Under the pieces are notes generated by a model that saw nothing but the letters and a program-made list of their open reading frames with translations, was not told the origin of the DNA and ran no database searches. A program made the position numbers and the translations under genes. DNA of 64,000 nucleotides from CAVPUA01 sp963828015 (lineage in GTDB: Bacteria > Actinomycetota > Actinomycetes > Mycobacteriales > Jatrophihabitantaceae). Where the stretch lies: contig CAWHCD010000002.1 of NCBI GenBank assembly GCA_963828015.1, forward strand, positions 185,878 through 249,877, given 5' to 3'. How positions within the stretch are numbered: position 1 is the stretch's first letter; each line of letters begins with the position of its first letter. This document shows positions 17,314 through 28,261 of the stretch, piece by piece.

Positions 17314-19827
17314 CTAGAGATGCTTGTTGCGCTCGAGCCAGCGCAACGCGAAGAAGCCCCAGATGGGCGGCAGGTAGAAGGTGCCCAGCCGGTAGAGGAT
17401 CACCGCCGCGAACGCGGCCTCTTCCGGCACCCCCGCCTTGACCAGGCCGACCGTCAGGCCGCCCTCGACCACCCCGATGCCGCCGGGGATCGGCAGGAAG
17501 CTCGAGAGCAGCGAGACGCTGACGTTGATCAGGAGCAGCTCGGCCATCCCGACCTGGTAACCGAACGCGCGCACCATGGTCTGCAACGCGAATGCGAACA
17601 GGATCTCGGTGGCCAGGTTGCCGCCGAAGAGCATCGACAGCCGCCGCGGCGAGCGCAGCCCGCGACCGGCGACCGCCGCCTCCTTGGCCAGGCGGACGAT
17701 CCAGCCGACGATGAATCGCCGCCACTTGGGCACGATGAACAACACGGCGACGGCGATCACCGCCGCGATGGCCACGATGAGCACCAGCCAGAGCAGCTTG
17801 CTCGGTTCACTGCCGTCGGTGTTCAGATCGAGCGTGAGCGGCGTGAGGGTCAGGATGCCGATAAGGATCAGGAACTGCACGACGTACTGGGCGGCGGAGT
17901 CGAGGGCGCTGACGGCCAGCGCGGTCCCCGACCGCAGCCCGTGCCGCTGGAAGAAGCGGATGTTGACCGCGATCCGGGCCGCGCTGCTCGGAATGGCGAG
18001 CGCGATGTAGGACGTGGCCAGCTGCAGGGCGTACACCGGCCCGAGCGGCAGCGGGATCGGTGATGCGCCCAGGACCGAGACCGCGCTGGAAACTCGAGGG
18101 GTCTGGGCCAGGATCAGGCCGGCGACGACCAACCACCAGGTCGCGTTCTGCAGCTGCTCGCGCAGCTCGTTCAGGTCGAGTCCACCGATTCCGGCCACGA
18201 GGGCGAAGAAGGCGAAGACCAGCAGGGCGGTCTGCAGCACCGAGCCGACGGTGACGCGGCGCATCTTCTGCAGGTCGGGTGCGACCACGTCCGCCCGTTC
18301 GGCCGCCTGTTTGCGGAGCTGGTCGAGGTCGAGCTTGGCCGCCTTCACCTGTCGGCGCTGATGCGAGGTGAGCGCGGTGTCCTGCAAGAAGGGCAGCACG
18401 AGCGCCAGCCGTTCGGCACCGAGCGCGTCCAACGCGGCCGAGATCGCGATGTCATTGCCGAGCGCGAGCGCGCTGGCCACCAGCAGCTGGCTCTCGTCGG
18501 CCCGTACCTGCTCGGCCCGCGGCGTCAGCGTCGCGCCGCTGAGGTCGCTGACGCCCACCGCCGTCCCGTCGAGGATCAGATGTTCGTCATCGAGTTGGCC
18601 GTGCACGATCCCGCTGGTGTGCAACAGCTGGATGCTCTGCCAGGCGGCGGCCAGCGTCGGCTCGCTCCACCCCGCGGGGTCCTCGGCCAGGGTGTGGCCC
18701 AGGCGGGCGAGGACGATGGCGACGTCCTTCTCGGGCGTGATGCTGGCGGTGACGACATGCGGGGTGTGCACTCCGGCCTGCCGGGCGAGCAAGGTCAGCA
18801 ACGCCTCGTGCTCGGCCTGTTGCAGGCGTCCGAAGGAGGTCGGGGCGCCGGCTTCGCGGTACCAGATCGTGCGCCAGATCGTGACGAGTAGCTGGGTGTC
18901 GTGGGCGTCGCGGCCGTAGACCTTCACCAGCAGCGACTCGCCCCGGGCGTTGGTGGCGTCCACCGCGAAGGTTCCCGCGGGCTGGCGCTGGGCCACCCCG
19001 AGGTCGTGGGCCGGGATGCCCAGTCGGGCCAGGACGGAGGCGACGTCCTCCAGGCTGGGCCGTCCGGTCGAGGAGCCGAAGATGAGGTGGACGATCGACG
19101 CCGATCCGATGGCCACGAACAGCGCCGCGGTCATGCCCAACGGGGTCGCCGAGAGGTGCAGCACCGACCCCAGGCAGGCGAACCCGATCAGCCAGCGGCC
19201 CAAGGCCCGCAACGGGCGGATCAGGTGCGGCGCGATCGCGATCACCATCGCGGCCGGGACCGCGATGGCCAGCGGCGGGAAATGCGCTGTCCCCTGACCG
19301 CTCATCGAGTCCCACACCTCGGGCCACGAGCCGATCACCCGGCGCTCCGTCAGCGCTGAGGTGGCGAAGGCGACCAGGGCGGCGAACGCAACGTCGCGCG
19401 CGATGGCGTAGCGGCGACGCACCAGCGCGATGATCAGGCAGAGGACCGCGAACACCGACAGCAACCCGATCACGATGCGCCAGATCGGGTCGAGGCCGGA
19501 CGGGATACTGCTCACGAAGGCCTCGAAGGACCGTTCGACGCCCGGCTCGGGGACGGCCACCGCACCCAGCAGCAAGACGCTGACCACCGTGCCGACCAGC
19601 ATGATCACATCGGTGGCCCGTCGGGCCCGGGGCTCGGCGGCGTCGCTGGCGAAGAAGCGGCCGGGGCGTCGCTCCGCCCGTTCGAGGGGGATCGGAATTG
19701 CGGCCGGGCCCAACGCGACCGACGTGCCGTCTGCGCTCACCTGTCCGACCTCGCCCTTTCCCCGACTCCCGTACTGCGTCCGCAACGATCGCAGGCTATC
19801 GGGGCGCGGCGTTTGCGCAACGCTCAT
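17314..19827 (-). CDS. Membrane protein fusing a kinase-like domain to an LPG-synthase/flippase-type domain
   Basis: 837 residues. Residues about 70-245 hold membrane helices. Residues about 255-480 resemble an atypical kinase: LLVKVYGRDAHDTQ (Lys), then GIVHGQLDDEHLILDG at the catalytic-loop position with H-G-x-L but no clear catalytic Asn, and VGVSDLSGATL where DFG would lie. The C-terminal 300 residues match the lysylphosphatidylglycerol-synthase membrane domain/YbhN group, with SSFLPIPGGIGVVEGGLTVG and VILYRLGTFYLPPIWG. The last part suggests lipid or polyprenyl handling in the membrane; the middle may bind nucleotide or be a pseudokinase. ATG start at 19827, 61 bases from divergent cobD. 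Confidence 0.82.
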   Translation of the reverse strand: MSVAQTPRPDSLRSLRTQYGSRGKGEVGQVSADGTSVALGPAAIPIPLERAERRPGRFFASDAAEPRARRATDVIMLVGTVVSVLLLGAVAVPEPGVERSFEAFVSSIPSGLDPIWRIVIGLLSVFAVLCLIIALVRRRYAIARDVAFAALVAFATSALTERRVIGSWPEVWDSMSGQGTAHFPPLAIAVPAAMVIAIAPHLIRPLRALGRWLIGFACLGSVLHLSATPLGMTAALFVAIGSASIVHLIFGSSTGRPSLEDVASVLARLGIPAHDLGVAQRQPAGTFAVDATNARGESLLVKVYGRDAHDTQLLVTIWRTIWYREAGAPTSFGRLQQAEHEALLTLLARQAGVHTPHVVTASITPEKDVAIVLARLGHTLAEDPAGWSEPTLAAAWQSIQLLHTSGIVHGQLDDEHLILDGTAVGVSDLSGATLTPRAEQVRADESQLLVASALALGNDIAISAALDALGAERLALVLPFLQDTALTSHQRRQVKAAKLDLDQLRKQAAERADVVAPDLQKMRRVTVGSVLQTALLVFAFFALVAGIGGLDLNELREQLQNATWWLVVAGLILAQTPRVSSAVSVLGASPIPLPLGPVYALQLATSYIALAIPSSAARIAVNIRFFQRHGLRSGTALAVSALDSAAQYVVQFLILIGILTLTPLTLDLNTDGSEPSKLLWLVLIVAIAAVIAVAVLFIVPKWRRFIVGWIVRLAKEAAVAGRGLRSPRRLSMLFGGNLATEILFAFALQTMVRAFGYQVGMAELLLINVSVSLLSSFLPIPGGIGVVEGGLTVGLVKAGVPEEAAFAAVILYRLGTFYLPPIWGFFALRWLERNKHL

Positions 19828-19888
19828 TCACGGCTCAACCGTCGGCGTTTTGTCAGCCGGATGCGGCGCCTGGCTAGGCTGCTCGGCG

Positions 19889-20850
19889 ATGGATCCTCGG
19901 GCCGGCGTCACCTGGTTCGGCTCGGCGCGACCGCGCGGGGCCGGCCTGGCCCTCGGGTTGCTGGCCGGCGTGGCCCTGGATCGGGTGCTCGCCGATCCGC
20001 GGCGCGGCCATCCGGTGGCCCTATTCGGCAACGGGGCCGGGCGCCTCGAGCGAGCGATGTGGGCCGATAGCCGATCACGCGGGGTTCTGTTCAGCGCCTT
20101 GTGTGTGCTTCCCGGGGTGGTCGCGGCCCGGCGGCTGGGCAACCGGCCGCTGCTCGTGGCCGCCGCCACCTGGGCCGTACTCGGCTCGCGCTCGCTGCAG
20201 TTCGAGGCCCGTACCGTGCAGGACTTGCTCGCCACCGATGATCTACCCGCCGCGCGGGATCGGTTGACGCATCTGGTCGGTCGCGATCCGTCGCAACTGG
20301 GCGCGGAGGAGATCGCCCGCGCCACCGTCGAATCGGTGGCCGAGAACACCTGTGACGCCGTCGTCGCCCCGCTGTTGTGGGGGGCGCTGGCCGGGCTGCC
20401 GGGCCTGCTCGGCTACCGCGCGGTCAACACGCTCGACGCGATGGTCGGCCATCGCACGCGCGCGGTATGAGCGGTTCGGCTGGGCCTCGGCCCGGCTGGA
20501 CGACCTGGCCAACCTGCCGGCCGCCCGGCTCACCGCGGCGCTGGCGGTGGTGCTGGCGCCGGTGGTCGGCGGGGAGTCCGCGGACCGCCTGGCGAGTCGC
20601 CCGCCGCGACGGGGCCGCGCACCCGAGTCCGAACGCGGGCCGGTGCGAGGCCGCCTTCGCCGGCGCGCTGGGCGTCCGGCTGGGCGGGCGCAACGTCTAC
20701 GGCGGGCGCAGCGAGGACCGGCCGAACATGGGGGACGGGAGCGGACCGCAACCGGCCGACATCGAGCGGGCCGCGCGCCTGTGTGCGGCGATCACCGATG
20801 CGGCCGCGCTGGGTGCGGCGGCACTCGCTCTTGCCTTGCGGCGCCGATGA
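19889..20850 (+). CDS. cobD: Adenosylcobinamide-phosphate synthase CobD/CbiB, frame broken twice
   Basis: Membrane enzyme that attaches the aminopropanol arm to adenosylcobyric acid. Seen: ALDRVLADPRRGHPVALFGN, RATVESVAENTCDAVVAPLL and YRAVNTLDAMVGHRT in frame one, RYERFGWASARLDDLANLPA in frame two, and VARRDGAAHPSPNAGRCEAA then GGRNVYGGRSEDRPNMG in frame three. The breaks are at about 20462 and 20583, each a one-base change. Combined length (about 320 residues) is normal. The ATG at 19889 is the first that fits the family start. It overlaps cobQ (ATGA). Confidence 0.88.
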
Positions 20851-22353
20851 AGGGCGCGCTGCTGGTCGCGGGCACGACGTCGGACGCCGGCAAGAGCGTG
20901 CTGACGGCGGGCATCTGCCGCTGGCTGGCCCGCAACGGGGTGCGGGTGGCGCCGTTCAAGGCGCAGAACATGTCGCTGAACTCGGTGGTGACCGTCGACG
21001 GGGCCGAGATCGGCCGGGCCCAGGCGATGCAGGCGGCGGCGTGCGGCATCGAGCCGGAGGCGGCCATGAACCCGGTGCTGCTCAAGCCGGGCAGCGACAC
21101 CCACTCCCAGGTCGTGGTCCTCGGCCAGCCGATCGCCGAGGTGGGCGCGCTGGACTACCGCGACCTCAAGCCCCAGCTCGAGGACGTCGTCGCGTCCTCG
21201 CTGGCCGACCTGCGGGCGCGCTTCGACGTGGTGATCTGCGAGGGCGCGGGCAGCCCGGCCGAGATCAACCTGCGCGACCGCGACATCGCCAACATGGGCC
21301 TGGCCCGCGCGGCCGGCCTGCCGGTGATCGTGGTCGGCGACATCGACCGCGGCGGGGTGTTCGCCGCGATGTTCGGCACCCTGGCCGTGCTCGAGCGCCG
21401 AGGACCAGCGGCTGATCGCCGGCTTCGTCGATCAACAAGTTCCGCGGCGACCGGCGGCTGCTCGATCCGGGCCTGGCCATGCTCGACCGAGCTCACCGGC
21501 CGGCCGACGCTCGGCGTGCTGCCCTGGCGCGGCGACCTGTGGCTGGACGCCGAGGACTCCCTCGACCTGGATTCGCGGCCGCGCGCGGTGATCGCTGCCG
21601 CTGGGCGCCGACACCCTGCGGGTCGCGGTGGTCCGGCTGCCCCGGCTGTCCAACGTCACCGACGTCGACCCGCTGGCCGCCGAGCCCGGCGTCGTCGTCC
21701 GGCTGGCCACCGCGCCGGAGCGAGCTCGACGGACGCCGACCTGGTGATCGCTGCCCGGCACCCGGGCCACGGTGCGCGACCTGGCCTGGCTGCGCTGCGA
21801 CCGGGCTGGCGGCGGCGTCGTCGCCCGGGCCGGCGCGGGCGGCCCGATCCTCGGCATCTGCGGCGGCTACCAGATGCTGGCCGCGCGCGATCGACGACGA
21901 CGTCGAGAGCCGCGCCGGGCGCGGTCGACGGGCTGGGCCTGCTGCCGGCCGCGGTGCGCTTCGCGTCGAGCCAAGACGCTGGGCCGCCCGAGCGGGCGGG
22001 CGCTGGGCGCCGACGTCGAGGGCTACGAGATCCACCACGGCGTGGTCGAGCGTCGACGGGCGGCGAGCCGTTCCTGGACGGGTGCGCGGTCGGGTCGGTG
22101 TGGGGCACGACCTGGCACGGCATCTTCGAGAACGACGAGTTCCGCCGGGCGTTCCTGGCCGAGCTGGCCGACGCGACGGGCCGGCGGTTCGTCGGCGGCC
22201 CCGGACGTCGCTTCGCCGCGGTGCGCGAACGGCGCTTCGACGTGCTCGGCGACCTGGTCGCCGAGCACCTGGACACCGACCGGCTCACGCAGACTGATCG
22301 AGGACGGCGCTGCCGGCCGGGCTGCCGGTCCTGACGCACCCGACCTGCGCTGA
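20847..22353 (+). CDS. cobQ: Cobyric acid synthase CobQ, frame broken by many indels
   Basis: ATP- and glutamine-dependent amidation of four side chains of adenosylcobyrinate a,c-diamide. The synthetase half is intact: LLVAGTTSDAGKSVLTAGIC (P-loop), PFKAQNMSLNSVV, ICEGAGSPAEINLRDRDIAN and GDIDRGGVFAAMFGTL. From about 21400 the frame changes at least ten times in 700 bases. The amidotransferase half can still be read: GPILGICGGYQMLA with the catalytic Cys, GYEIHHGVVE with the His, and GTTWHGIFENDEFRRAFL. Most breaks are single extra G or C bases (for example near 21430 and 21487). Consensus error is more likely than decay. Confidence 0.87.
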
Positions 22354-22835
22354 TCAGGCGGCTTGGGGCAGCGCTGCGAGGCGGTGCGCCACGGCGAGGG
22401 CGGCGGCATCGGTCGCGGTCTGGTCGGGCTGGCCGCGGTGCGGACGGGACTGGAAGTTCGACTTCGATGGTGGTGCCGTCAGCGGTCACGATCGCCAGCT
22501 TGCGCACCCAGACCCCGCCGTCCCAGGTCTCGAGCACGTGCCGCCTCGGCGACGTCGGTCGCAACGCTATGCGGTTCGTGTGGACCCAGGAGCGGACGGT
22601 CACGGTCCGTCGCCGCCGACCTCGACGGAGGGCTGGCGACAGCGCACCGCGAATCCGATCGCGCAGCAGGACCACGACGATGATGACCAGCGCACGGGCG
22701 GCCGGCCCGTAGTCGACGACGACGCGCCATGACGAACAGGATGAGCGCGAGCAGCAGCAAGGCGCGCCCCGGCGATGAGATCCCCGCGCGCCACCAGGCG
22801 CAACGGCTGGGCTCGGGCAGACCGGGGGACGTCAT
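22354..22835 (-). CDS. Small membrane protein, PH-domain-like, frame broken
   Basis: From an ATG at 22835 the pieces read MTSPGLPEPSRCAWW, a helix SSPGRALLLLALILFVMA, then a second hydrophobic stretch in another frame. Next come VLLRDRIRGALSPALRRGRR, RHVLETWDGGVWVRKLAIV and ADGTTIEVELPVPSAP, and an Ala-rich end ALAVAHRLAALPQAA. One or two helices followed by a basic beta-rich domain resemble actinobacterial PH-domain membrane proteins. At least three frame changes are needed. It lies between cobQ (convergent, adjacent stops) and cobN (same strand, 38 bases). Function unknown; a link to B12 is only positional. Confidence 0.5.
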
Positions 22836-22873
22836 GGCCTGATCACTGCGATATGAAAGCTCGCGTATGGAAG

Positions 22874-25800
22874 TCATCGGTCTTCGAGGTCGCCCTCGGT
22901 CTCGAGGTAGGCCTGGCGCAGCGCGGCCAGCGTCTCGGGCTCGGGCGAGTCCCACAGCTTGCGGTCGGCCGCCTCGAGCAGCCGCTCGGTGATGCCGTGC
23001 AGCGCCCACGGGTTGGACTGCTCGAAGAACTGCCCGGGTCGCCGGGTCGAGCACGTAGGCCTGCGGTCAGCTGCTCGTACATCCAGTCCTCGACCACGCC
23101 GGCGGTGGCGTCGTAGCCGAACAGGTAGTCGACGGTCGCGGCCAGCTCGAAGGCGCCCTTGTAGCCGTGCCGGCGCATCGCGGCGATCCAGCGCGGGTTG
23201 ACCACGCGGGCCCGGAAGACCCGCGCGGTCTCCTCGGTCAGCGAGCGGGTGCGGACCGTGTCGGGGCGGGTCGAGTCGCCGATGTAGGCCCGCGGCGCGC
23301 GGCCGGTCAGCGCGCGGACGGTGGCGATCATGCCGCCGTGGTACTGGAAGTAGTCGTCGGAGTCGGCGATGTCGTGCTCGAGGGTGTCGGTGTTCTTGGC
23401 CGCCACCGCGATCCGCCGGTAGGCCGTCTCCATGTCCGGCGCGCGCCGCGCGCCCGTCCAGGCCGCGGCCGTAGGCGAAGCCGCCCCAGGCCGCGTAGAC
23501 CTCGGCCAGGTCGGCGTCGTCGCGCCAGTTGCGGGCGTCGATCAGCGGCAGCAGCCCGGCCCCGTAGGCGCCCGGCTTGGAGCCGAAGATCCGGGTCGGT
23601 GGCCCGCCGCTCGTCGCCGTGCTCGGCCAGGTCGGCCTGCACGTGGGCGCGCACGTAGTTCTGCTCGGCCGGCTCGTCGAGCGCGGCGACCAGCTGCACC
23701 GCGTCGTCGAGCATGCGCGACCACGTGCGGGAAGGCGTCGCGGAAGAAGCCGCTGATCCGCACGGTCACGTCGATGCGCGGGCGGCCGAGCTCGGCCGAG
23801 CGCGATCGGCTCCAGGCCGGCTGACCCGGCGCGAGGCCTCGTCCCAGACCGGGCGGACGCCGAGCAGGGCGAGCACCTCGGCGATGTCGTCGCCGGAGGT
23901 GCGCATCGCCGCGGTGCCCCAGACCGAGAGGCCGACCGACGCGCGGGCACTCGCCGGTGTCGGCCCGGTAGCGCTCGAGCAGCGAGTCGGCCATCGCCTG
24001 CCCGGTCTCCCAGGCCAGCCGCGACGGGCACCGCCCGCGGGTCGACGGAGTAGAAGTTGCGGCCGGTCGGCAGCACGTTGACCAGCCCGCGCAGCGGCGA
24101 GCCGCTCGGCCCGGCCGGGCACGTAGCCGCCGTCGAGCGCGTGCAGCACGTGCGGTCGATCTCGTCGGTGGTGCCGGCCAGGCGGGGCACCACCTCGGTG
24201 CGCGGCGAAGTCGCAGCACGTCGGCGACGGCGGTCGGGCTGCCCGGCGGTGCACCGACGTCGACGGCCGCGCGGCGTCCCAGTCGGCCGCCTCCATCGCC
24301 TCGACCAGCGCGCGGGCCTGCGCCTCGACCGCGTCGGTCGGCGCTCAGGGTCAGCGCCGCCTCGTCCAGGCCGAGCGCCTCGCGCAGGCCCGGCAGGGCC
24401 TGGCTCTGCGCCGGCCCACATCTGGCGGGCCCGCAGGATCGCCAGCACCAGGTTGACCCGGGCCGTGCCCGGCCGGGGCCTGCGCCGAGCACGTGCAGCC
24501 CGTCGCGGATCTGGGCGTCCTTGATCTCGCACAGCCAGCCGTCGACGTGCAGGATGAACTCGTCGAACTCGGCGTCGTGCGGCCGGTCGTCCAGCCCGAG
24601 GTCGTGGTCGAGCTTGGCGGCCTGGATCAGCGTCCAGATCTGCGCCCGGACGGCCGGCAGCTTGGCCGGGTCCATCGCGGCGATCTGGGCGTGCTCGTCG
24701 AGCAGCTGCTCGAGCCGGGCGATGTCGCCGTAGCTCTCGGCCCGGGCCATCGGCGGCACCAGGTGGTCGACCAGCGTGGCGTGCGCGCGGCGCTTGGCCT
24801 GGGTGCCCTCGCCCGGGTCGTTGACCAGGAACGGGTAGATCAGCGGCAGGTCGCCGAGCGCGGCGTCCGGCGCCGCAGGCGGCCGACAGCGCCGGCGGTC
24901 TTGCCGGGCAGCCACTCCAGGTTGCCGTGCTTGCCGACGTGCACCATCGCGTCGGCGCCGAACCGAACGTCGCTCGCGCAGCCAGCGGTAGGCGGCCAGG
25001 TAGTGGTGCGACGGCGGCAGGTCGGGGTCGTGGTAGATCGCGACCGGGTTGGCGCCGAAGCCGCGCGGCGGCTGGACCATGCACGACGACGTTGCCGCCG
25101 CGCAGCGCGGCCAGCACGATCTCGCCGTCCGGGTCGCGGCGAGCGGTCGACGAACAGCTCGCCCGGCGCCGGGCCCCAGTGCTCGCTCGACCGCCGCGCG
25201 CAGGTCGGCGGGCGAGGCTCGTCGAACCAGCGCGCGTAGTCGGCGGCCGCGATGCGGACCGGGTTGCCGGCCAGCTGCTCCTCGGTCAGCCAGTCCTCGT
25301 CCTGGCCGCCGGCCGCGATCAGCGCGTGGATCAGCGCGTCGCCGTCGTGCTCGTCGACGCCCGGGCAGCGTGGCCGACGTCGTAGCCGGCCGTCGCGCAT
25401 CGCCGCGAGCAGCGCGCACCGTCGAGGCCGGGGTGTCCAGGCCGACCGCGTTGCCGATCCGGGCGTGCTTGGTCGGGTAGGCCGACAGCATCAGCGCGAT
25501 CGCTGCGCTCGGCGGCCGGGACGTGGCGCAGCCGGGCGTGCTTGACGGCGATGCCGGCCACCCGGGCCGCGCGCTCGGGGTCGGCGACGTAGGACGGTCA
25601 GGCCGTCCGGCGTCGATCTCCTTGAACGAGAACGGGACGGTGATCAGCCGGCCGTCGAACTCCGGGATGGCGACCTGGGTGGCCGAGTCCAGCGGGGTCA
25701 GGCCGTCGTCGCTGTCGACGCCACTGCTGCGCGCGACGAGGTCAGGCACAGCCTTGCAGGATCGGCACGTCGAGCTCGGCCAGCGCGCCGACGTCCCAGT

Positions 25801-26499
25801 CGTCGTCGCTGCCGCCGGCGCCGACCGCGGCCGGCAGCGATGCCCCCGGCGGCGAGCACGGTGACCACGATCGCGTCGGCCGGCGCGCAGCGTCGTCGAG
25901 CAGGTCCGCGCTCGGCGCTGCGCAGCGAGGAGCAGAACAGCGGCAGCGCCCGACCGCCGGCGGCCTCGATCGCGTCGGCCAGGGCGTGCGACGAAGGCGG
26001 TGTTCCCGGCGGCCTGATGTGCCCGGTAGTACAGCACGGCGACGGTCGGGCGGCCCGGGTCGAGCGCCGGCGGCTGCGGTCGAGATGCCCCCACGTCGGC
26101 ATCGGGGCCGGGCGGTCGAAGCCGTACGCCGGTGAGCAGCACGGCGTCGGAGAGGAAGCTGTGCAGCTGGGCCAGGTTGGCCGGCCCGCCCTGTGCGAGG
26201 TAGGCGTGCGCCTCGGCGACGACCCCGCCGGGGACGGTCGAGAGCTCCATCAGCTCGGCGTCGGGAGTCTCCTCGCCGCCGAGCACGACCACCGGCACGC
26301 CGCTGGCCAGGACCGCGTCCAGCCCGTCCTCCCAGGCCCGGCGCCCGCCCAGGATCCGGACGACGACCAGGTCGGCGGCCTCGAGCAGGTCGGGCACGGC
26401 CGCCGCGTCCAGCCGGGCCGGGTTACCCAGGCGGTAGTCCGCGCGGCTGGCGCGGGCTGAGAGCAGGTCGGTGTCAGAGGTCGACAGGAGCACGATCAT
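22874..26499 (-). CDS. cobN: Cobaltochelatase large subunit CobN, frame broken by many indels
   Basis: The ATP-dependent aerobic enzyme that inserts cobalt into hydrogenobyrinate a,c-diamide. N-terminal residues from the ATG at 26499 (MIVLLSTSDTDLLSARASRA and VVVRILGGRRAWEDGLDAVL) are clean. Further on, PLIYPFLVNDPGEGTQAKRR, LPTGRNFYSVDPRAVP, ARPRIDVTVRISGFFRDAFP and YAAWGGFAYGRGLDG are clear CobN blocks but lie in different frames. About 20 breaks occur between 23.0 and 26.1 kb. Length of about 1,200 residues is normal. Its partner subunit should be the ChlI/ChlD-type protein at 39259. It is divergent from cobG with 71 bases between. Confidence 0.88.
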
Positions 26500-26570
26500 G
26501 GAGTGGCTGCCTCCTGGGCGGAAATCCGGTAACCGCAGCCTCGCACACCGGCTCCCGTACGATCCGGCTC

Positions 26571-27648
26571 GTGCTGACTGCGGCCTCGGAGCGGGGTAAT
26601 CGAGCCGACCGCTGTCCCGGCGTGTTGCGCCTGTTCGAGGCCGCCGACGGCCACCTGGCGCGCGTACGGCTGCCCGGCGGGCTGCTGTCCGCCGCGGGCC
26701 TGCGGGCCTTGGCCGGGGCCGCCCACGAGCTCGGTGACGGGCGGCTGGAGCTGACCTCCCGCGGCAACGTGCAGCTGCGCGGGCTGACCTCGACCGACGG
26801 GGCCGAACTGGGCGAACGTCTCTACGCGGCCGGACTGTGGCCCTCCGAGACGCACGAGCTGGTGCGCAACATCGTTGCCTCGCCCTTCGCCGGCCTGGAC
26901 GGGGGCGTCGAGCTGGTCGGACTGGTCCGCGCCCTGGACGAGGCCCTGTGCGCCGACCCGCGAATGGCGGCGCTGTCGGGCCGGTTCCTGTTCGGCCTCG
27001 ATGACGGCCGCGGCGACGTCGCGGCGCTGGCCCCGGACGTCCTGGCGGTGGTCGGGCCGGACTCGGCCCTCGTCGGGGGCGAGCGGGTCGGTCTGGACCA
27101 GGTCCCGGCCGCGATGCTGGCGGCGCGCGGCGGCGTTCCTGGACGAGCGTGCGGCCCTGGGGTCGCCGGCCTGGCGGGTCCGTGACCTGCCCGGATCGAT
27201 CGCGCCGGCCGCTCCGGTCGTCGGCCGCCCGTCGATCGGGCCCGTCGGGGTGAATGCGCTGGTCGTCCTGCCGCCGTTGGGGCGGTTGAGCAGCGAGCAG
27301 GCGAGCTGGATCGCCGACCGGCTGGCAGGCGATCCGGCCCGGGTCACGCCGTGGCGCACGGTGGTGCTGCCCGATGGGGCCGCGTTCGCCGTGGCCGCGC
27401 ACGGGGTCGGGCTGGTCACCGACGACGCCTCGGACTGGTTCGGCGTCACCGCCTGCGCGGGGCGCCCACGCTGCGCCAGCGCCCTGGCCGACGTCCAGCG
27501 GGACGCGGCCGCCGAGCTGCGACGGTGGGCCGGGCGCCGGGTTCACTGGAGCGGCTGCGCGCGCCAGTGCGGCCGGCCCAAGGACACGCAGGTCGACCTG
27601 GTCGCGACGGCCTCGGGCTATCAGGTGATCGAAGACGCCGATGTATGA
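26571..27648 (+). CDS. cobG: Precorrin-3B synthase CobG, one frame break
   Basis: Oxygen-dependent monooxygenase of the sulfite/nitrite-reductase-like family in the aerobic B12 route. Starts at GTG 26571. The ferredoxin-like half shows GDGRLELTSRGNVQLRGL. After a one-base break near 27130 the second half carries the 4Fe-4S/siroheme-type Cys set: TACAGRPRCASA and GCARQCGRPKDTQ. Length (about 359 residues) is typical. It overlaps cobH by 8 bases, so cobG-cobH-cobIJ is one operon. Presence of CobG rather than only CbiG-type genes marks the aerobic pathway. Confidence 0.9.
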
Positions 27649-28261
27649 CTACGTGCACGACGGCCAGGAGATCTACCGGCGTTCCTTCGCCACGATCCGG
27701 GCCGAGGCCGACCTGAGCCGCTTCCCCGACGACGTGGCCCGGGTCGCCGTCCGGATGATCCACGCCTGCGGCATGGTCGACATCACCGACTCGATCGGCT
27801 ATTCGCCGGGAGTCGTGAGCGCGGCCCGGGCCGCCCTCGATGCCGGGGCGCCGATCTTCTGCGATGCGCAGATGGTCGCGTCCGGGGTCACCCGCTCGCG
27901 CCTGCCGGCGGCCAACGAGGTCATCTGCACGCTCTCTGCGCCGGGCCTGCCCGAGCTGGCCGCCGCGTTGGGCACGACCCGCTCGGCCGCCGCCCTGGAT
28001 CACTGGCTGGATCGGCTGGACGGAGCGGTGGTGGCCATCGGCAACGCCCCGACCGCGCTGTTCCGGCTGCTCGAGCTGATCGCCGACGGCGCCCCCCGTC
28101 CGGCGGCCGTCCTGGGCATTCCGGTCGGTTTCATCGGCGCGGCGGAGTCGAAGCAGGCACTGGCCGAATCCGATCTGGAGTACCTCGTCGTGCACGGGCG
28201 TCGCGGGGGTAGCGCGCTGGCCGTCTCGGCGATCAATGCGATCGCGAGCGACGTCGAATGA
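27641..28261 (+). CDS. cobH: Precorrin-8X methylmutase CobH
   Basis: 206 residues. Moves the methyl group from C-11 to C-12, giving hydrogenobyrinic acid. Conserved features: YRRSFATIRAEADL at the start, VAVRMIHACGMVDIT with the active-site His, GAPIFCDAQMVASGVTRSRL, and the end block VLGIPVGFIGAAESKQAL. No break in frame. It overlaps cobG by 8 bases and cobIJ by 4 (ATGA). Confidence 0.95.
   Translation: MYDYVHDGQEIYRRSFATIRAEADLSRFPDDVARVAVRMIHACGMVDITDSIGYSPGVVSAARAALDAGAPIFCDAQMVASGVTRSRLPAANEVICTLSAPGLPELAAALGTTRSAAALDHWLDRLDGAVVAIGNAPTALFRLLELIADGAPRPAAVLGIPVGFIGAAESKQALAESDLEYLVVHGRRGGSALAVSAINAIASDVE

Noticed and set aside
19430..19888. A longer N-terminus for cobD
   Set aside because: The extra 153 codons are antisense to the flippase-type gene and unlike any CobD start.
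26500..26570. A second cobalamin riboswitch between cobN and cobG
   Set aside because: The 71-base gap is too short for the aptamer and lacks the B12 box.
23542..27546. A 1,334-codon open frame on the minus strand covering cobG and part of cobN
   Set aside because: Its first third is antisense to cobG and of odd Pro/Arg-rich composition; only the part from 26499 onward is CobN, and it then follows wrong frames after indels.
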